Below are positions 35,107 through 42,979 of a DNA stretch of 64,000 bases, one piece after another (the stretch's first letter is position 1; each line of letters opens with the position of its first letter). This stretch comes from a virus, in the IMG/VR virus record IMGVR_UViG_3300045107_000863, positions 1-64,000 of that record; one strand, given 5' to 3'. A program made the position numbers and the translations under genes. Below the pieces are notes generated by a model that worked only from the letters and a program-made list of their open reading frames with translations, did not search any database and was not told the DNA's origin.

Positions 35107-35271
35107 TCACCGCCGCCTCCCCGCCACAAGCCCCAACAGCCGCCGCCGGCGCCGAGCCCGCAACACCACCACCGCCAGCACACCCGGCAACCGCACCGCC
35201 ACCACCTCCGACGACAACTCGACCAGGGGATGCGGCACACTACCCGACCCGTCAACCAACCCGCCCGTCAC
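35107..35271 (-). CDS. 54-residue membrane peptide
   Basis: GTG at 35271 overlaps the small terminase stop (GTGA) and its own stop overlaps the next start. The product has an acidic N-terminus, one hydrophobic span (about residues 23-37) and an arginine-rich tail (RARRRRRLLGL). The overlaps argue that it is real. Function unknown. Confidence 0.55.
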   Translation of the reverse strand: MTGGLVDGSGSVPHPLVELSSEVVAVRLPGVLAVVVLRARRRRRLLGLVAGRRR

Positions 35272-36053
35272 GCCACACCACCCTCGATCACCCGCGGCGA
35301 CCCGCCACCCACCTGGTCCATGTGCTGCGCCACCAGCGCCATCACCCGCTCATCCGCCGCCACACCCAAATCCCCGAGCACACCCACGATCACCGACGCG
35401 ATCATCGCCCCCACCTGCTGCGCCAACTCCACCCTGGCCTCAGCCACCTTCGCCTGCACGGCCAGGGCGCAGTAGCGGGCCACCCGATCCGACGCCTCGC
35501 CCTCCAACTTCACGAGCGCCCGAATGCCCTCGTCGACCGCGTACACCCGGCCCTCCCGGTCCGCGTCGTACCGCTGCCCGACCAGCGCCGCGACCCCGCC
35601 GGTCGTGAAAATCCGCTCCAGGTCGGCGCGCGCCGCCTGCAACGCCGGATGCTCCGACCCGTCACCGCCGCCCGCCTCATCAGCGACCAGCAGCCCGCCC
35701 GCGTCGTGCGCCTGCCGCAGCCGCTCCGCCGCCTCGTACGCCTCCCCGACCAGCCGCCCGTACGTGTTCGTCTTCCACCGCCAGAACGCGATCAACCGCA
35801 GGATCTCCGACCTCGGGTCGATGCGGGAGCCGTCATGCGAGTCGAGCATCCACTGCCGCACCTCCAGCCGGATCGCGCCCTCCGCCCGCGCCTGCGCGAG
35901 AGGCTTTCCGGCGTGGTTCTTGCATGCGTTCGTGCCGGCAATCGCGTTCGCCCCGCAGAGGCTCCCGGCCTTGTTGCGGTAGCCGGCGTCGCCGCACTTG
36001 CGGGCCCCGGTCGGGGTGCCCTTGGGGACGTTGCTGCCCATGGGGTTGCTCAT
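35268..36053 (-). CDS. Putative terminase small subunit
   Basis: 261 residues. N-terminal cysteines (CGDAGYRNKAGSLCG, then CKNH) are followed by a helical domain with VRQWMLDSHDGSRIDPRSEIL and FWRWKTNTYGRLVGEAYEAAERL, and later long helices. This pattern is common just before head genes in actinobacterial phages and is usually taken as small terminase. DNA recognition is not visible from motif alone. ATG 36053 overlaps the loader gene stop as ATGA. Confidence 0.55.
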   Translation of the reverse strand: MSNPMGSNVPKGTPTGARKCGDAGYRNKAGSLCGANAIAGTNACKNHAGKPLAQARAEGAIRLEVRQWMLDSHDGSRIDPRSEILRLIAFWRWKTNTYGRLVGEAYEAAERLRQAHDAGGLLVADEAGGGDGSEHPALQAARADLERIFTTGGVAALVGQRYDADREGRVYAVDEGIRALVKLEGEASDRVARYCALAVQAKVAEARVELAQQVGAMIASVIVGVLGDLGVAADERVMALVAQHMDQVGGGSPRVIEGGVA

Positions 36054-36820
36054 GCGTCGGCCTGCCCGGTCTGGTGGTTGGCGTGGGGGCGGGGCATTTT
36101 GCAGCCGGGGTGGGTGCAGGTGATGCCGGTGGCGTCGGGTTCGAAGTCGTGGGTGGGGAGGCGGTGGCGTGGTGTGTCGTCGTCGATGGCTGCGCGCATC
36201 TTGGTGATCCATCTGTCGATGTCGCCGTTGTGGATGAGGGTGTGGATGAGGGCGTCTTCGTTGCCGACGGTGATGGTGTTGTGGAGGAGTTCGAGGGTTT
36301 TCTTCGTCTCTCGTTCGGTCAGTCCGTACTCGGCGAGTTGGTCGGTGGCGGGCGTTAGCGAGGGGGGTGAGGGGGGAGAGATGGGTCGGGTCGGGACGGG
36401 TCGGGACGGGGTTGAGCGCACTTCTTGCGAAGTTCGCTGCCCGTTCGCCTGTGCGTTCGGCCGAACATCGTGGTTGGTTCCGGGCTTGTTCTCCCGGTAC
36501 TTGCGCATCCGGTCGCGTGCGGCAGCCCGCTTGTCCTGCAATTCCTTGCTCGACGGTTGGTATTCGTCCCAGTCGTGGAACTGGAAGCCAGGCTCGCCGT
36601 TACGCGTTGTCGAAGTCCACAGGCCAACGGATTCAAGGCGACGCGTAATCGGCGTGATCTTGGACGCGAAGCGGGCCACAACTGACGCGGGAATGAACCC
36701 GTCGGTCTCGTTTGCGGCGCACCACGACCCGGCCATCACCCACACGCCCATGGCGAGAGGGCCGGCCTGGCGGGTCTTGTGGTGGTCGTGCAACCGGTCG
36801 TCGACCTTGAACCATGTCAT
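36050..36820 (-). CDS. Replication initiator or helicase loader
   Basis: 256 residues. N-terminal winged-helix-like domain (MTWFKVDDRLHDHHKTRQ, RFASKITPITRRLESVGLW), a charged linker, and a C-terminal helical domain with LTERETKKTLELL, then a CTHPGC motif. It is next to the dnaB gene, as DnaD/O-like replication proteins often are. Codon usage is somewhat less GC-extreme in the linker. Confidence 0.65.
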   Translation of the reverse strand: MTWFKVDDRLHDHHKTRQAGPLAMGVWVMAGSWCAANETDGFIPASVVARFASKITPITRRLESVGLWTSTTRNGEPGFQFHDWDEYQPSSKELQDKRAAARDRMRKYRENKPGTNHDVRPNAQANGQRTSQEVRSTPSRPVPTRPISPPSPPSLTPATDQLAEYGLTERETKKTLELLHNTITVGNEDALIHTLIHNGDIDRWITKMRAAIDDDTPRHRLPTHDFEPDATGITCTHPGCKMPRPHANHQTGQADA

Positions 36821-36850
36821 CGGGGTGCTCCTATCGGGTGGTGCTGTCTG

Positions 36851-38269
36851 TCAGGCGAGGGCGACGGACGCGAACCGCATCGTGTGCAGCTGCGCGGCGA
36901 GGGTGACGGTGTCGGTTGGGCCGCCGCGGTGCTTCGCGACGATCGCGTCTGCCTCCCCGGCGCGGGGGGATTCCTTGTCGTAGTAGTCGTCGCGGTGCAG
37001 CAGGATCACGATGTCCGCGTCCTGTTCCTGCGACCCGGACTCGCGGAGGTCGGACAGGCTGGGCCGCTTGTTGGCGCTGCGCTCGGACTCGCGCTTGAGC
37101 TGGGAGCAGGCGATGACCGGCACCTCCAACTCCTTCGCGAGGAGCTTCAGGCCGCGGGAGATCTCGGCGACTTCCTGCTGCCGGGATTCGACACGTTTGC
37201 CGGTGGACAGCAGCTGCAGGTAGTCGACGATGACCATGTCGAGTTTGCCGCGCTGCTTGAGGCGGCGGGCGCGGGCCCGGATGCTTGTCAACGTCTGGTT
37301 GGCGTAGTCGTCGATGTGGAGGCCGGATTCGTCGATCTCGGCGGACTTGCGGGTGATCGCTGTCCATCCGGCGTCGTCGACGTGGCCGCGCCGTAGGGCG
37401 GTGAACAGGAGGCTTGTCTCGGCGGAGATGACCCGCATGAGAATTTCGGGGCCGGTCATCTCGAGGTTGAACACGGCCACGTGCTTCCCGGCCTTGAGGG
37501 CGTTGTGGCGGGCGATGTCCATGGTGAGGACGCTCTTGCCCATGCCGGGCCTGCCCGCAATGATCACGAACTGGCCGCCGCGTAGGCCGCCGTTGAGGAG
37601 GTCGTCGAGGTCGGGCAGTCCGGTCGACAGGCCGGGGTCTTCGCCCTTGCCTGCGGCGTCGATCTGGTCGAGGGTGGCGCGAACGAGGTCGGCGATGGGT
37701 GTGACACCGGTGTCGGTGTCGCCGACGGCGTCGAAGAACAGGGCTCCGGCCCGGTCGAATGGGTCGTCGTCGGGGTCGCGGGGGCCTTCGTAGCCGATGC
37801 GGGTGACCTTCATGCCGATCTCGATGAGGCGTCGCTGGTCGGCTGCCGTTTTGACTTTCCGCGCGTACCAGGGGGCGCTGGCGACGATCGGCACGGACTC
37901 GGTGAGGGTGGTGAGGTAGGTGGCGCCGCCGATGCGGTTGAGTTCCCGGGCGGCGTAGAGGCGGTGGGCGACGGCGGCGGGGTCGGTGGGTTCACCGCGG
38001 CCGTACAGGTCGAGGATGGCGTCGAAGATCGTGGCGTGGATGGGGCGGTAGAAGTCGCTGCCGCCGAGGATGTCGATGACGTCGCCGATGGTGTCTTTCG
38101 ACAGGAGCATCGAGCCGAGGACGATGCTTTCGGCGGCGACTTCGTGGGGTTGGGTTGTGCTGGGCTGGCTGTCGGCTGGCGGTTGCGGGTCGGGGGCACC
38201 GGGTGCCGGCCGTCGACCCTGGGTGTCGTCCAGGTCGCGGCGTGGCCGGTGGTCGGTGTTGATGCTCAC
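36851..38269 (-). CDS. dnaB: Replicative DNA helicase DnaB
   Basis: 472 residues. N-terminal DnaB domain (AAESIVLGSMLLSKDTIGDV near 45), linker, and the RecA-like ATPase with GRPGMGKS at 239-246, NLEMTGPEIL and VDYLQLL near 350. It unwinds DNA at the phage fork and would be loaded by the neighbouring protein. Full length. Confidence 0.92.
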   Translation of the reverse strand: MSINTDHRPRRDLDDTQGRRPAPGAPDPQPPADSQPSTTQPHEVAAESIVLGSMLLSKDTIGDVIDILGGSDFYRPIHATIFDAILDLYGRGEPTDPAAVAHRLYAARELNRIGGATYLTTLTESVPIVASAPWYARKVKTAADQRRLIEIGMKVTRIGYEGPRDPDDDPFDRAGALFFDAVGDTDTGVTPIADLVRATLDQIDAAGKGEDPGLSTGLPDLDDLLNGGLRGGQFVIIAGRPGMGKSVLTMDIARHNALKAGKHVAVFNLEMTGPEILMRVISAETSLLFTALRRGHVDDAGWTAITRKSAEIDESGLHIDDYANQTLTSIRARARRLKQRGKLDMVIVDYLQLLSTGKRVESRQQEVAEISRGLKLLAKELEVPVIACSQLKRESERSANKRPSLSDLRESGSQEQDADIVILLHRDDYYDKESPRAGEADAIVAKHRGGPTDTVTLAAQLHTMRFASVALA

Positions 38270-38297
38270 GCGGTGCTCCGGGGTTTCGGGTGGCGGG

Positions 38298-38510
38298 TCA
38301 GAACAGGGCTTGCTGCTGGCTGGCCGGCGGCTGATGGGGCGTGTCGGCGGGTTGCGGGGGCAGGTCGTGGACTTGGGCGGTGGTGCCGGCCCAGGCGGTG
38401 GACGCGTCGAGGTGGTCGGTGCAGACGACTTCTTGGCGGCCGGGCGCGGTGACGAGGTGGGCGGCGAGGTGCGGGGTGCGGCCGCGGGCGCAGTAGACGG
38501 GCCGGTCCAT
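38298..38510 (-). CDS. Small hypothetical protein
   Basis: 70 residues. ATG 38510 overlaps the previous stop as TGATG. It contains CARGRTPHLAAHLVTAPGR and VCTDHLDAS with two cysteines, and a P/Q-rich C-terminus. Possible small metal-binding protein. Confidence 0.5.
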   Translation of the reverse strand: MDRPVYCARGRTPHLAAHLVTAPGRQEVVCTDHLDASTAWAGTTAQVHDLPPQPADTPHQPPASQQQALF

Positions 38511-38761
38511 CAGGCTGCCGCCCGCTGCCGGACGTAGCGGATCCACTCGTCGGGGGTGGAGCGGGTCATGTCGGCGAGGACTCGGGCGGTGCCGCCGGCC
38601 ATGCCGACGGCGAACGCGAGGGCTTGTGCGGTCTGGTCGGGGGTGAGCCGGTCGACGAGCTGGGCGGCGGTGTGTGGGTTGCCGGTGGCGGCGGCGTGGA
38701 TGGCGTCGATGACGTCGGCGGCGAGGGGGAGGGTGTCGTCGGTGAGGATGGGGCTGGTCAT
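38510..38761 (-). CDS. Small hypothetical protein
   Basis: 83 residues with GGAGGGCACC before ATG 38761. Helical, alanine-rich (VIDAIHAAATG, AQLVDRLTPDQTAQALAFAVGMAG) and ending RYVRQRAAA. No family recognised. It lies after a hairpin, so it may start a new coupling group. Confidence 0.55.
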   Translation of the reverse strand: MTSPILTDDTLPLAADVIDAIHAAATGNPHTAAQLVDRLTPDQTAQALAFAVGMAGGTARVLADMTRSTPDEWIRYVRQRAAA

Positions 38762-38792
38762 GGTGCCCTCCGTGTGGGTTGGTGGTGGGGGT

Positions 38793-38828
38793 GGCGCGGT
38801 CGCCCGGGGGAGGGTGGACGACCGCGCC
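38793..38828 (-). terminator. Hairpin, possible attenuator
   Basis: Perfect 10-base stem (GGCGCGGTCG at 38793-38802, complement 38819-38828) with a 16-base loop in the 120-base gap after the clamp-like gene. Confidence 0.55.
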
Positions 38829-38883
38829 GGTTTGTGTCCTGGGCCGGCGGTTGGTGGGCTGCGCCCTGGCCGGTCGGGTGGGT

Positions 38884-39516
38884 TCACGCGGCGGCCCGGT
38901 CCTCGGGCAGCGGGCAGATCGCGCCGACGAACCGCTTGCCGATGGTGACGTGGGTGAGGCCTGCGGCGAACGCGAGCTGCAGCGGGCCGCGGGCGCGGAC
39001 CTTCGCGAAGTCGGCGAGGAACTTCGCGGTGTACTTCTGCCCGGTGACCGGCTCGATGCGGTCGTTGTTGGCGAGCATCTCCCGCACGTTCGGGTACTCG
39101 TCGAGGACGCCCTGGATCTGCATGACGAGCCGGGAGTGGCCGGTGTCGCGGGACCGTTCGACCTTCAGGACACCCTGGTGCAGGTCGATGGTGAGGGGCA
39201 CCCGGTACTCCTTGGGGCCGAGCTTGTAGTTGCTGATGACGTCCTTGGCGTCGTCGAGGGGCATGAGGATCGACCACGGGTTGTCGGCGCCGCCCCAGTT
39301 GGAGAACAGGTCGTCCTGGCCGTCGTCGTCGGGTTCGTCGTCGGGGTGCCAGGTGGAGATGCCGAGCCGGATCCGGTCGGTGGCGGTGGCGTGGAGGTAC
39401 TCGCCGTCCCAGTCGAGGCGGACGCAGTTGAGGGTGCCGACGTCGGCCTTGGGGTGGGCGAAGTTGACGACGTCGGCGAGGACACCGGTGAGGTCACCGG
39501 TGGGGATGGTGATCAC
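38884..39516 (-). CDS. Sliding-clamp-like protein (short)
   Basis: 210 residues. LDWDGEYLHATATDRIRLGI resembles the strand pair of DnaN-type clamp domains, and ALGPLQLAFAAGLTHVTIGKRFVGAICPLPE-like text near the end resembles a second. A normal bacterial clamp has about 370 residues in three domains, so this would be a two-domain phage version. Neighbours SSB and DnaB fit a replication role, but confirmation needs structure comparison. Confidence 0.5.
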   Translation of the reverse strand: MITIPTGDLTGVLADVVNFAHPKADVGTLNCVRLDWDGEYLHATATDRIRLGISTWHPDDEPDDDGQDDLFSNWGGADNPWSILMPLDDAKDVISNYKLGPKEYRVPLTIDLHQGVLKVERSRDTGHSRLVMQIQGVLDEYPNVREMLANNDRIEPVTGQKYTAKFLADFAKVRARGPLQLAFAAGLTHVTIGKRFVGAICPLPEDRAAA

Positions 39517-39797
39517 GTGAGGCTCCTAGTCAGGTCGGCGCACAGGGCGGTGGTGGTCGGGTTGGGTTTCGCGCAGGTCGGACACATGGCGTGGCGGGTG
39601 CCGTCGGCGGTGGTAGGAGCGACGCGCCAGCCGGCGGCCCGGGCGTCGGAGTCCTGTTCGACGGTCGTTGCGGGGCGGATGCCGTCCCCGTCGCGGCGTG
39701 GCCGGGCCTTGAAGCTGCGCCCGCATGGTTGGCCGGTGGCCCGGCCGCGTCCGTCGAGGGCGCGGCCGGTGCATCGGACTGGTGGGGGGCGATCCAT
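39513..39797 (-). CDS. Small cysteine-containing hypothetical protein
   Basis: 94 residues. Two cysteine pairs (VRCTGRALDG with QPCGRSF, and CPTCAKPNP) suggest a zinc ribbon. The start overlaps the SSB stop as TGATG and its stop overlaps the clamp-like gene start as ATGA. Confidence 0.55.
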   Translation of the reverse strand: MDRPPPVRCTGRALDGRGRATGQPCGRSFKARPRRDGDGIRPATTVEQDSDARAAGWRVAPTTADGTRHAMCPTCAKPNPTTTALCADLTRSLT

Positions 39798-40258
39798 CAG
39801 AACGGGGGCTCCTCGTCCCAGTTCCCGCCGCCGGTGCGTGCTCCGGCGGGCGCGGCACCGGTCCGCGTGCTGCCACCCCCGCTGGTGCCGTTGTTGTCGC
39901 GGGCGTTCTTCTCGACCTTGGCGGTGGCGAACTTCAGCGTCGGGCCAATCGCGTCGATCATCAGGTCGATCGCGAACCGCTTCTGTCCGTCCTTCTCGTA
40001 CTGCCGGGTCTTCATCCGCCCGGTCACCTGGACCTCGTGGCCCTTGGCGAGGGACTCGGCGATGTTCTCGGCTTCCCGGTCCCAGGCGGTGCCGTCGACG
40101 AAGAACACATCGCCGTCTTCCCACTGGTCGGTCTGGGGGTTCTTGCGACGGGAGTTGAAGGCGAGCCGAACCTTGACGACGGCCTTGCCGCTGGGCGTGA
40201 AACGGAGCTCAGGGTCTTCGGTGAGCCGGCCGACGCCGGACAGGGTGGGCAGGGTCAT
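39797..40258 (-). CDS. ssb: Single-stranded DNA-binding protein
   Basis: 153 residues from ATG 40258. OB-fold with GVGRLTEDPELRFTPSGKAVVKVRLAF, FFVDGTAWDREAENIAESLAKG and VTGRMKTRQYE, a glycine/threonine-rich linker and an acidic tip WDEEPPF that recruits partner proteins. It protects single strands during phage replication and recombination. Confidence 0.92.
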   Translation of the reverse strand: MTLPTLSGVGRLTEDPELRFTPSGKAVVKVRLAFNSRRKNPQTDQWEDGDVFFVDGTAWDREAENIAESLAKGHEVQVTGRMKTRQYEKDGQKRFAIDLMIDAIGPTLKFATAKVEKNARDNNGTSGGGSTRTGAAPAGARTGGGNWDEEPPF

Positions 40259-41253
40259 GCTGCGGTCCTTTCGGAGGTGCGGCCGGTAGCCGCGGCGTTG
40301 GTGGTGCTGGGTTGGGTTTTCGCGGTGGAGCGGGTCGCGGTGTTGCGGAGCTGCTCGACGACGTGGGTTTTCAGGCCGTGCAGGGTGGCGAAGTCCTTCA
40401 GTCCGGGCCCGTCGAGCAGACGTGCGCGGCGCTGCCGTTCCCACGCATGCCACAGGGCGATCTGCTCGGCGGCGTTGAGGTCGTCGAAGCGTGCATCGCC
40501 GATGAGAGCGCGACGTACGAGGACTTCATCGACGTCCTGCTCCGGCGTGTTTTCGGGCTGCCCGGTGTGGGGGGTGGCCGCCGGGTCGTCGATGTCGTCG
40601 TCCCATGCGAGGGGCGGTGCCCATTCCCGGTTCGCGGCCATGCGCCGGGTACGGGTGCGGACCATGCCCGCCGGCGGCGGGGTGGCCGACATCTGCTCGT
40701 ACAGCTCGGCTACCTCACGGGCGGTACGCACGGTAACGAGTTGCTGGGTGAGCAGGTCGTTGAAGTTGCGGATACCACGGTTCAACCGTCGGGCTTGCTC
40801 GGCGATGGACCAGCCGAACGCGGCGAGGGCTTGGATGCGGCGGCGGGTCCCGGCGGCGTTGACGAACGCTCCGTCGGCGAGGGCGCTGGTGTCGGCCTTG
40901 ACCGCGAGCAGTGCTTGGGCGACGTGGGGGCGCAGCCGCTTGGTTGGCGGACGTCCGCTGTGGTGCCGCCAGACGAGGTGTTGAACGGTGGCTGTGCCGA
41001 CGCCGGCGAGTTGGGCGATGCGGGCGGCGCCGAGGCCTTTGGCGCGTAGCTGGTTGACGTGTTGGCGTACTGGTGCGGCGTCAACGAGCGGCGCCCATCG
41101 GCCGTAGGCGTTGAGGCGGTTGTATCTGTCGTTGTAGTCGCGGTTGGCGGCGCGGCAGGGGGTGCACCGGCAGCGGTGGATCTTGTATCCGCTGAGGGTG
41201 CCGTGGCGTGGGTCGTCCGGCGTGAGGGGGCGGCGGGTGGTCTTGTTGGTCAT
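40255..41253 (-). CDS. HTH-containing hypothetical protein
   Basis: 332 residues. An N-terminal segment with HRCRCTPCRAANRDYN is typical of actinobacterial mobile-element proteins. GLGAARIAQLAGVGTATVQHLVW is a helix-turn-helix near residue 70, with a helical remainder. It overlaps the SSB gene (ATGA). DNA binding is likely; the target is unknown. Confidence 0.6.
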   Translation of the reverse strand: MTNKTTRRPLTPDDPRHGTLSGYKIHRCRCTPCRAANRDYNDRYNRLNAYGRWAPLVDAAPVRQHVNQLRAKGLGAARIAQLAGVGTATVQHLVWRHHSGRPPTKRLRPHVAQALLAVKADTSALADGAFVNAAGTRRRIQALAAFGWSIAEQARRLNRGIRNFNDLLTQQLVTVRTAREVAELYEQMSATPPPAGMVRTRTRRMAANREWAPPLAWDDDIDDPAATPHTGQPENTPEQDVDEVLVRRALIGDARFDDLNAAEQIALWHAWERQRRARLLDGPGLKDFATLHGLKTHVVEQLRNTATRSTAKTQPSTTNAAATGRTSERTAA

Positions 41254-42725
41254 GCCGGCAGCTCGATTGTCTCGCCGTGGCTGAGGACGTTGTTCAGCAG
41301 CGTGGCGTATGCGTGCGCTGCTTGCTGCGGGACGACTCCGTTGCCGAGGCACTTGAGCGCGCCGTTACGCGGGACATGGTCGGTTACCCAGCCGACGGGC
41401 AGGCCCATGAGCCACTCAACGAACACGGGGCTGAGGCGGGGCTGCCCATTCGCGCCGGGCTCGGTGGGGTCGGGTGCGGGCCGGCCGACTACCTGCTCCC
41501 AGCGGGTGATGGCGGGCGCGTAGCTGCCCCACCGGTCGGCATGCGCCACGTCGGAGAGCGTCCAACTGGTTGTGGTGGTGGTCGGCTTGGGGTTGGTCCG
41601 GTTCGCGGTGGCGTTCCGGCCGCCCTTCGCGTCGGTGGCCGTCAGGGTCGGTAGGAGCTGCATGACGGCGGAGGGCAGCATCAGGTCGCCGGAGCTGCCG
41701 CGCTGGTTGGGTCCGCCCTTCGTGCCGTCGGTGGCTCGTGGGGTGGGTAGGAGCGCGATGGCGTCTTCCAGGTTGCGGCGGCCCTGCTCGTGCATCCGCC
41801 GCTGCGCGGTGTCCGCGTTCGGGGTGCCCCGCCGGTCGCCGAGCTGGGCGGCTGGCGTCGGCAGAAGCGCCACCGCCTCGTTGAGGTCCACGCCGCGCGG
41901 GTTCGCGTTGCGGCCCTTGCTGTCACGCGCCCTGGGCGTCGGGAGCAACGACACGGCGGTGCGCAGGTCCGGGCCTCCGGTGCCGTGCACGCCGGGTCCG
42001 CGCATGTCGTTCGTCCTGGGCGTGGGCAGCAGGGTCAGGCCGTCTGCTCCAGCACCACCTGCGACAGGGGCGGCCGGAACCCTTCCGACGCCCGCCTGCC
42101 CGGCGTGCCCGTGTCCGAAGCGCGGGGGGTTGGCAGCAGGCCAGGCAACGATGAAGACCCGCTTGCGGCGGTGCGGGGCACCGACGTCCGACGCGGGAAC
42201 AGTCGCCCACTCCGCATCGAACCCGAGGGCGGCAAGGTCCGCGAGTACGGCTCCGAGTGCCCGCACCACAAGGTCAGGGTCGACGTCTCCCAGACACCAC
42301 GGGCAGGGTTCCACGTCGCTATGGGCTCGGGCACTGAGCAGTCCTTCCACGTTCTCCAGGAACACCAGCGGCGGGCGGAGTACCCCGATGCCGTAGGCGA
42401 TGTGCGACCAGATGCCGGTGCGGGTGCCTGGCTTCAGGCCGGCGCGTTTCCCGGCGGCGGACACGTCGGTGCAGGGGAAGCCGGCGGTGAGGACGTCTAC
42501 GCGTGGCAGGGCGGCCCAGTCGACGGCGGTGAGGTCCCCGAGGTTGGGCACATCGGGCCAGTGCGCGGCAGCCACCTGGGCGGCGTACTGCGGGACCGGC
42601 TTTCCAGCGGAGGTGAGCGCCGGGTCGAACTCGGCGTACCAGAGGTGCTCCAGGGGGCCGAGCACTGATTCGGCGGCGAGCTCCAACCCGCCGTATCCCT
42701 TGCATAGGGCGCCAGAGGTCAGCAT
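41250..42725 (-). CDS. DNA cytosine-5 methyltransferase with LPTP repeats
   Basis: 491 residues. Motif IV is GFPC (C85 catalytic), motif VI ENVE (124-127), motif VIII near RRKR (186-189) and motif X near GNGV (461-464). Between VIII and IX, in the target-recognition region (230-372), five LLPT(P/L) segments recur about every 30-40 residues. Cytosine methylation may protect phage DNA from host restriction. No cognate endonuclease is next to it. Confidence 0.88.
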   Translation of the reverse strand: MLTSGALCKGYGGLELAAESVLGPLEHLWYAEFDPALTSAGKPVPQYAAQVAAAHWPDVPNLGDLTAVDWAALPRVDVLTAGFPCTDVSAAGKRAGLKPGTRTGIWSHIAYGIGVLRPPLVFLENVEGLLSARAHSDVEPCPWCLGDVDPDLVVRALGAVLADLAALGFDAEWATVPASDVGAPHRRKRVFIVAWPAANPPRFGHGHAGQAGVGRVPAAPVAGGAGADGLTLLPTPRTNDMRGPGVHGTGGPDLRTAVSLLPTPRARDSKGRNANPRGVDLNEAVALLPTPAAQLGDRRGTPNADTAQRRMHEQGRRNLEDAIALLPTPRATDGTKGGPNQRGSSGDLMLPSAVMQLLPTLTATDAKGGRNATANRTNPKPTTTTTSWTLSDVAHADRWGSYAPAITRWEQVVGRPAPDPTEPGANGQPRLSPVFVEWLMGLPVGWVTDHVPRNGALKCLGNGVVPQQAAHAYATLLNNVLSHGETIELPA

Positions 42726-42979
42726 CAGGCGGTCGCCTTCCGTGGTGGGGTGATGCCGAGGGCGGCTGCGGTTTCGTCGCGCCAGGTGCGGGCGGCGCGG
42801 AGCTGGGTGGGGTCGTGGTCGGTGCGGGTGTTCCAGTCGGGGCCGAGGAACCGGTTGCAGGCGATCGCGGTGAGGTTGCGGTAGGCGGCGGCGCGCTGCT
42901 GCTGCCGTCGCCGCTCGCCGTCGGCGGCGGTGGCGACGCGGGTGGTGTCGTATCCGCCTTCGATGGCTTGGACGCCCAT
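42725..42979 (-). CDS. Small hypothetical protein
   Basis: 84 residues, basic and helical (RRRQQQRAAAYRNLTAIA), with WRDETAAALGITPP at the end. TGATG overlaps on both sides. Confidence 0.5.
   Translation of the reverse strand: MGVQAIEGGYDTTRVATAADGERRRQQQRAAAYRNLTAIACNRFLGPDWNTRTDHDPTQLRAARTWRDETAAALGITPPRKATA

Larger units (their letters stand above)
33005..35107 (-). pseudogene. Phage gene split by the IS200/IS605 element
   Basis: The 5' part runs from ATG 35107 (GTG 35110 also possible) to about 34890 and encodes an acidic N-terminus (PYTDDDVQLVVRAL, then WVPDDTDPDEAERGHYAHTVLASLAVAGRL). The 3' part, about 33117 to 33005, encodes FVDLRCEGCLKAEP and PYADRPGYLEEWRP. Between them lies the insertion element. 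The frame remains open through the element by chance, but the element's genes are on their own frames. Original function unknown. Confidence 0.7.

Noticed and set aside
33005-35110. A continuous 701-codon minus-strand frame across the IS element
   Set aside because: The ends belong to one phage gene but the middle is out of frame with TnpB and antisense to TnpA; it is open only because of high GC content.
36360-36420. GGGTCGGG-type direct repeats as a replication origin iteron
   Set aside because: They encode a P/S/R-rich linker in the loader protein; copies are few and irregular, so an origin cannot be supported.
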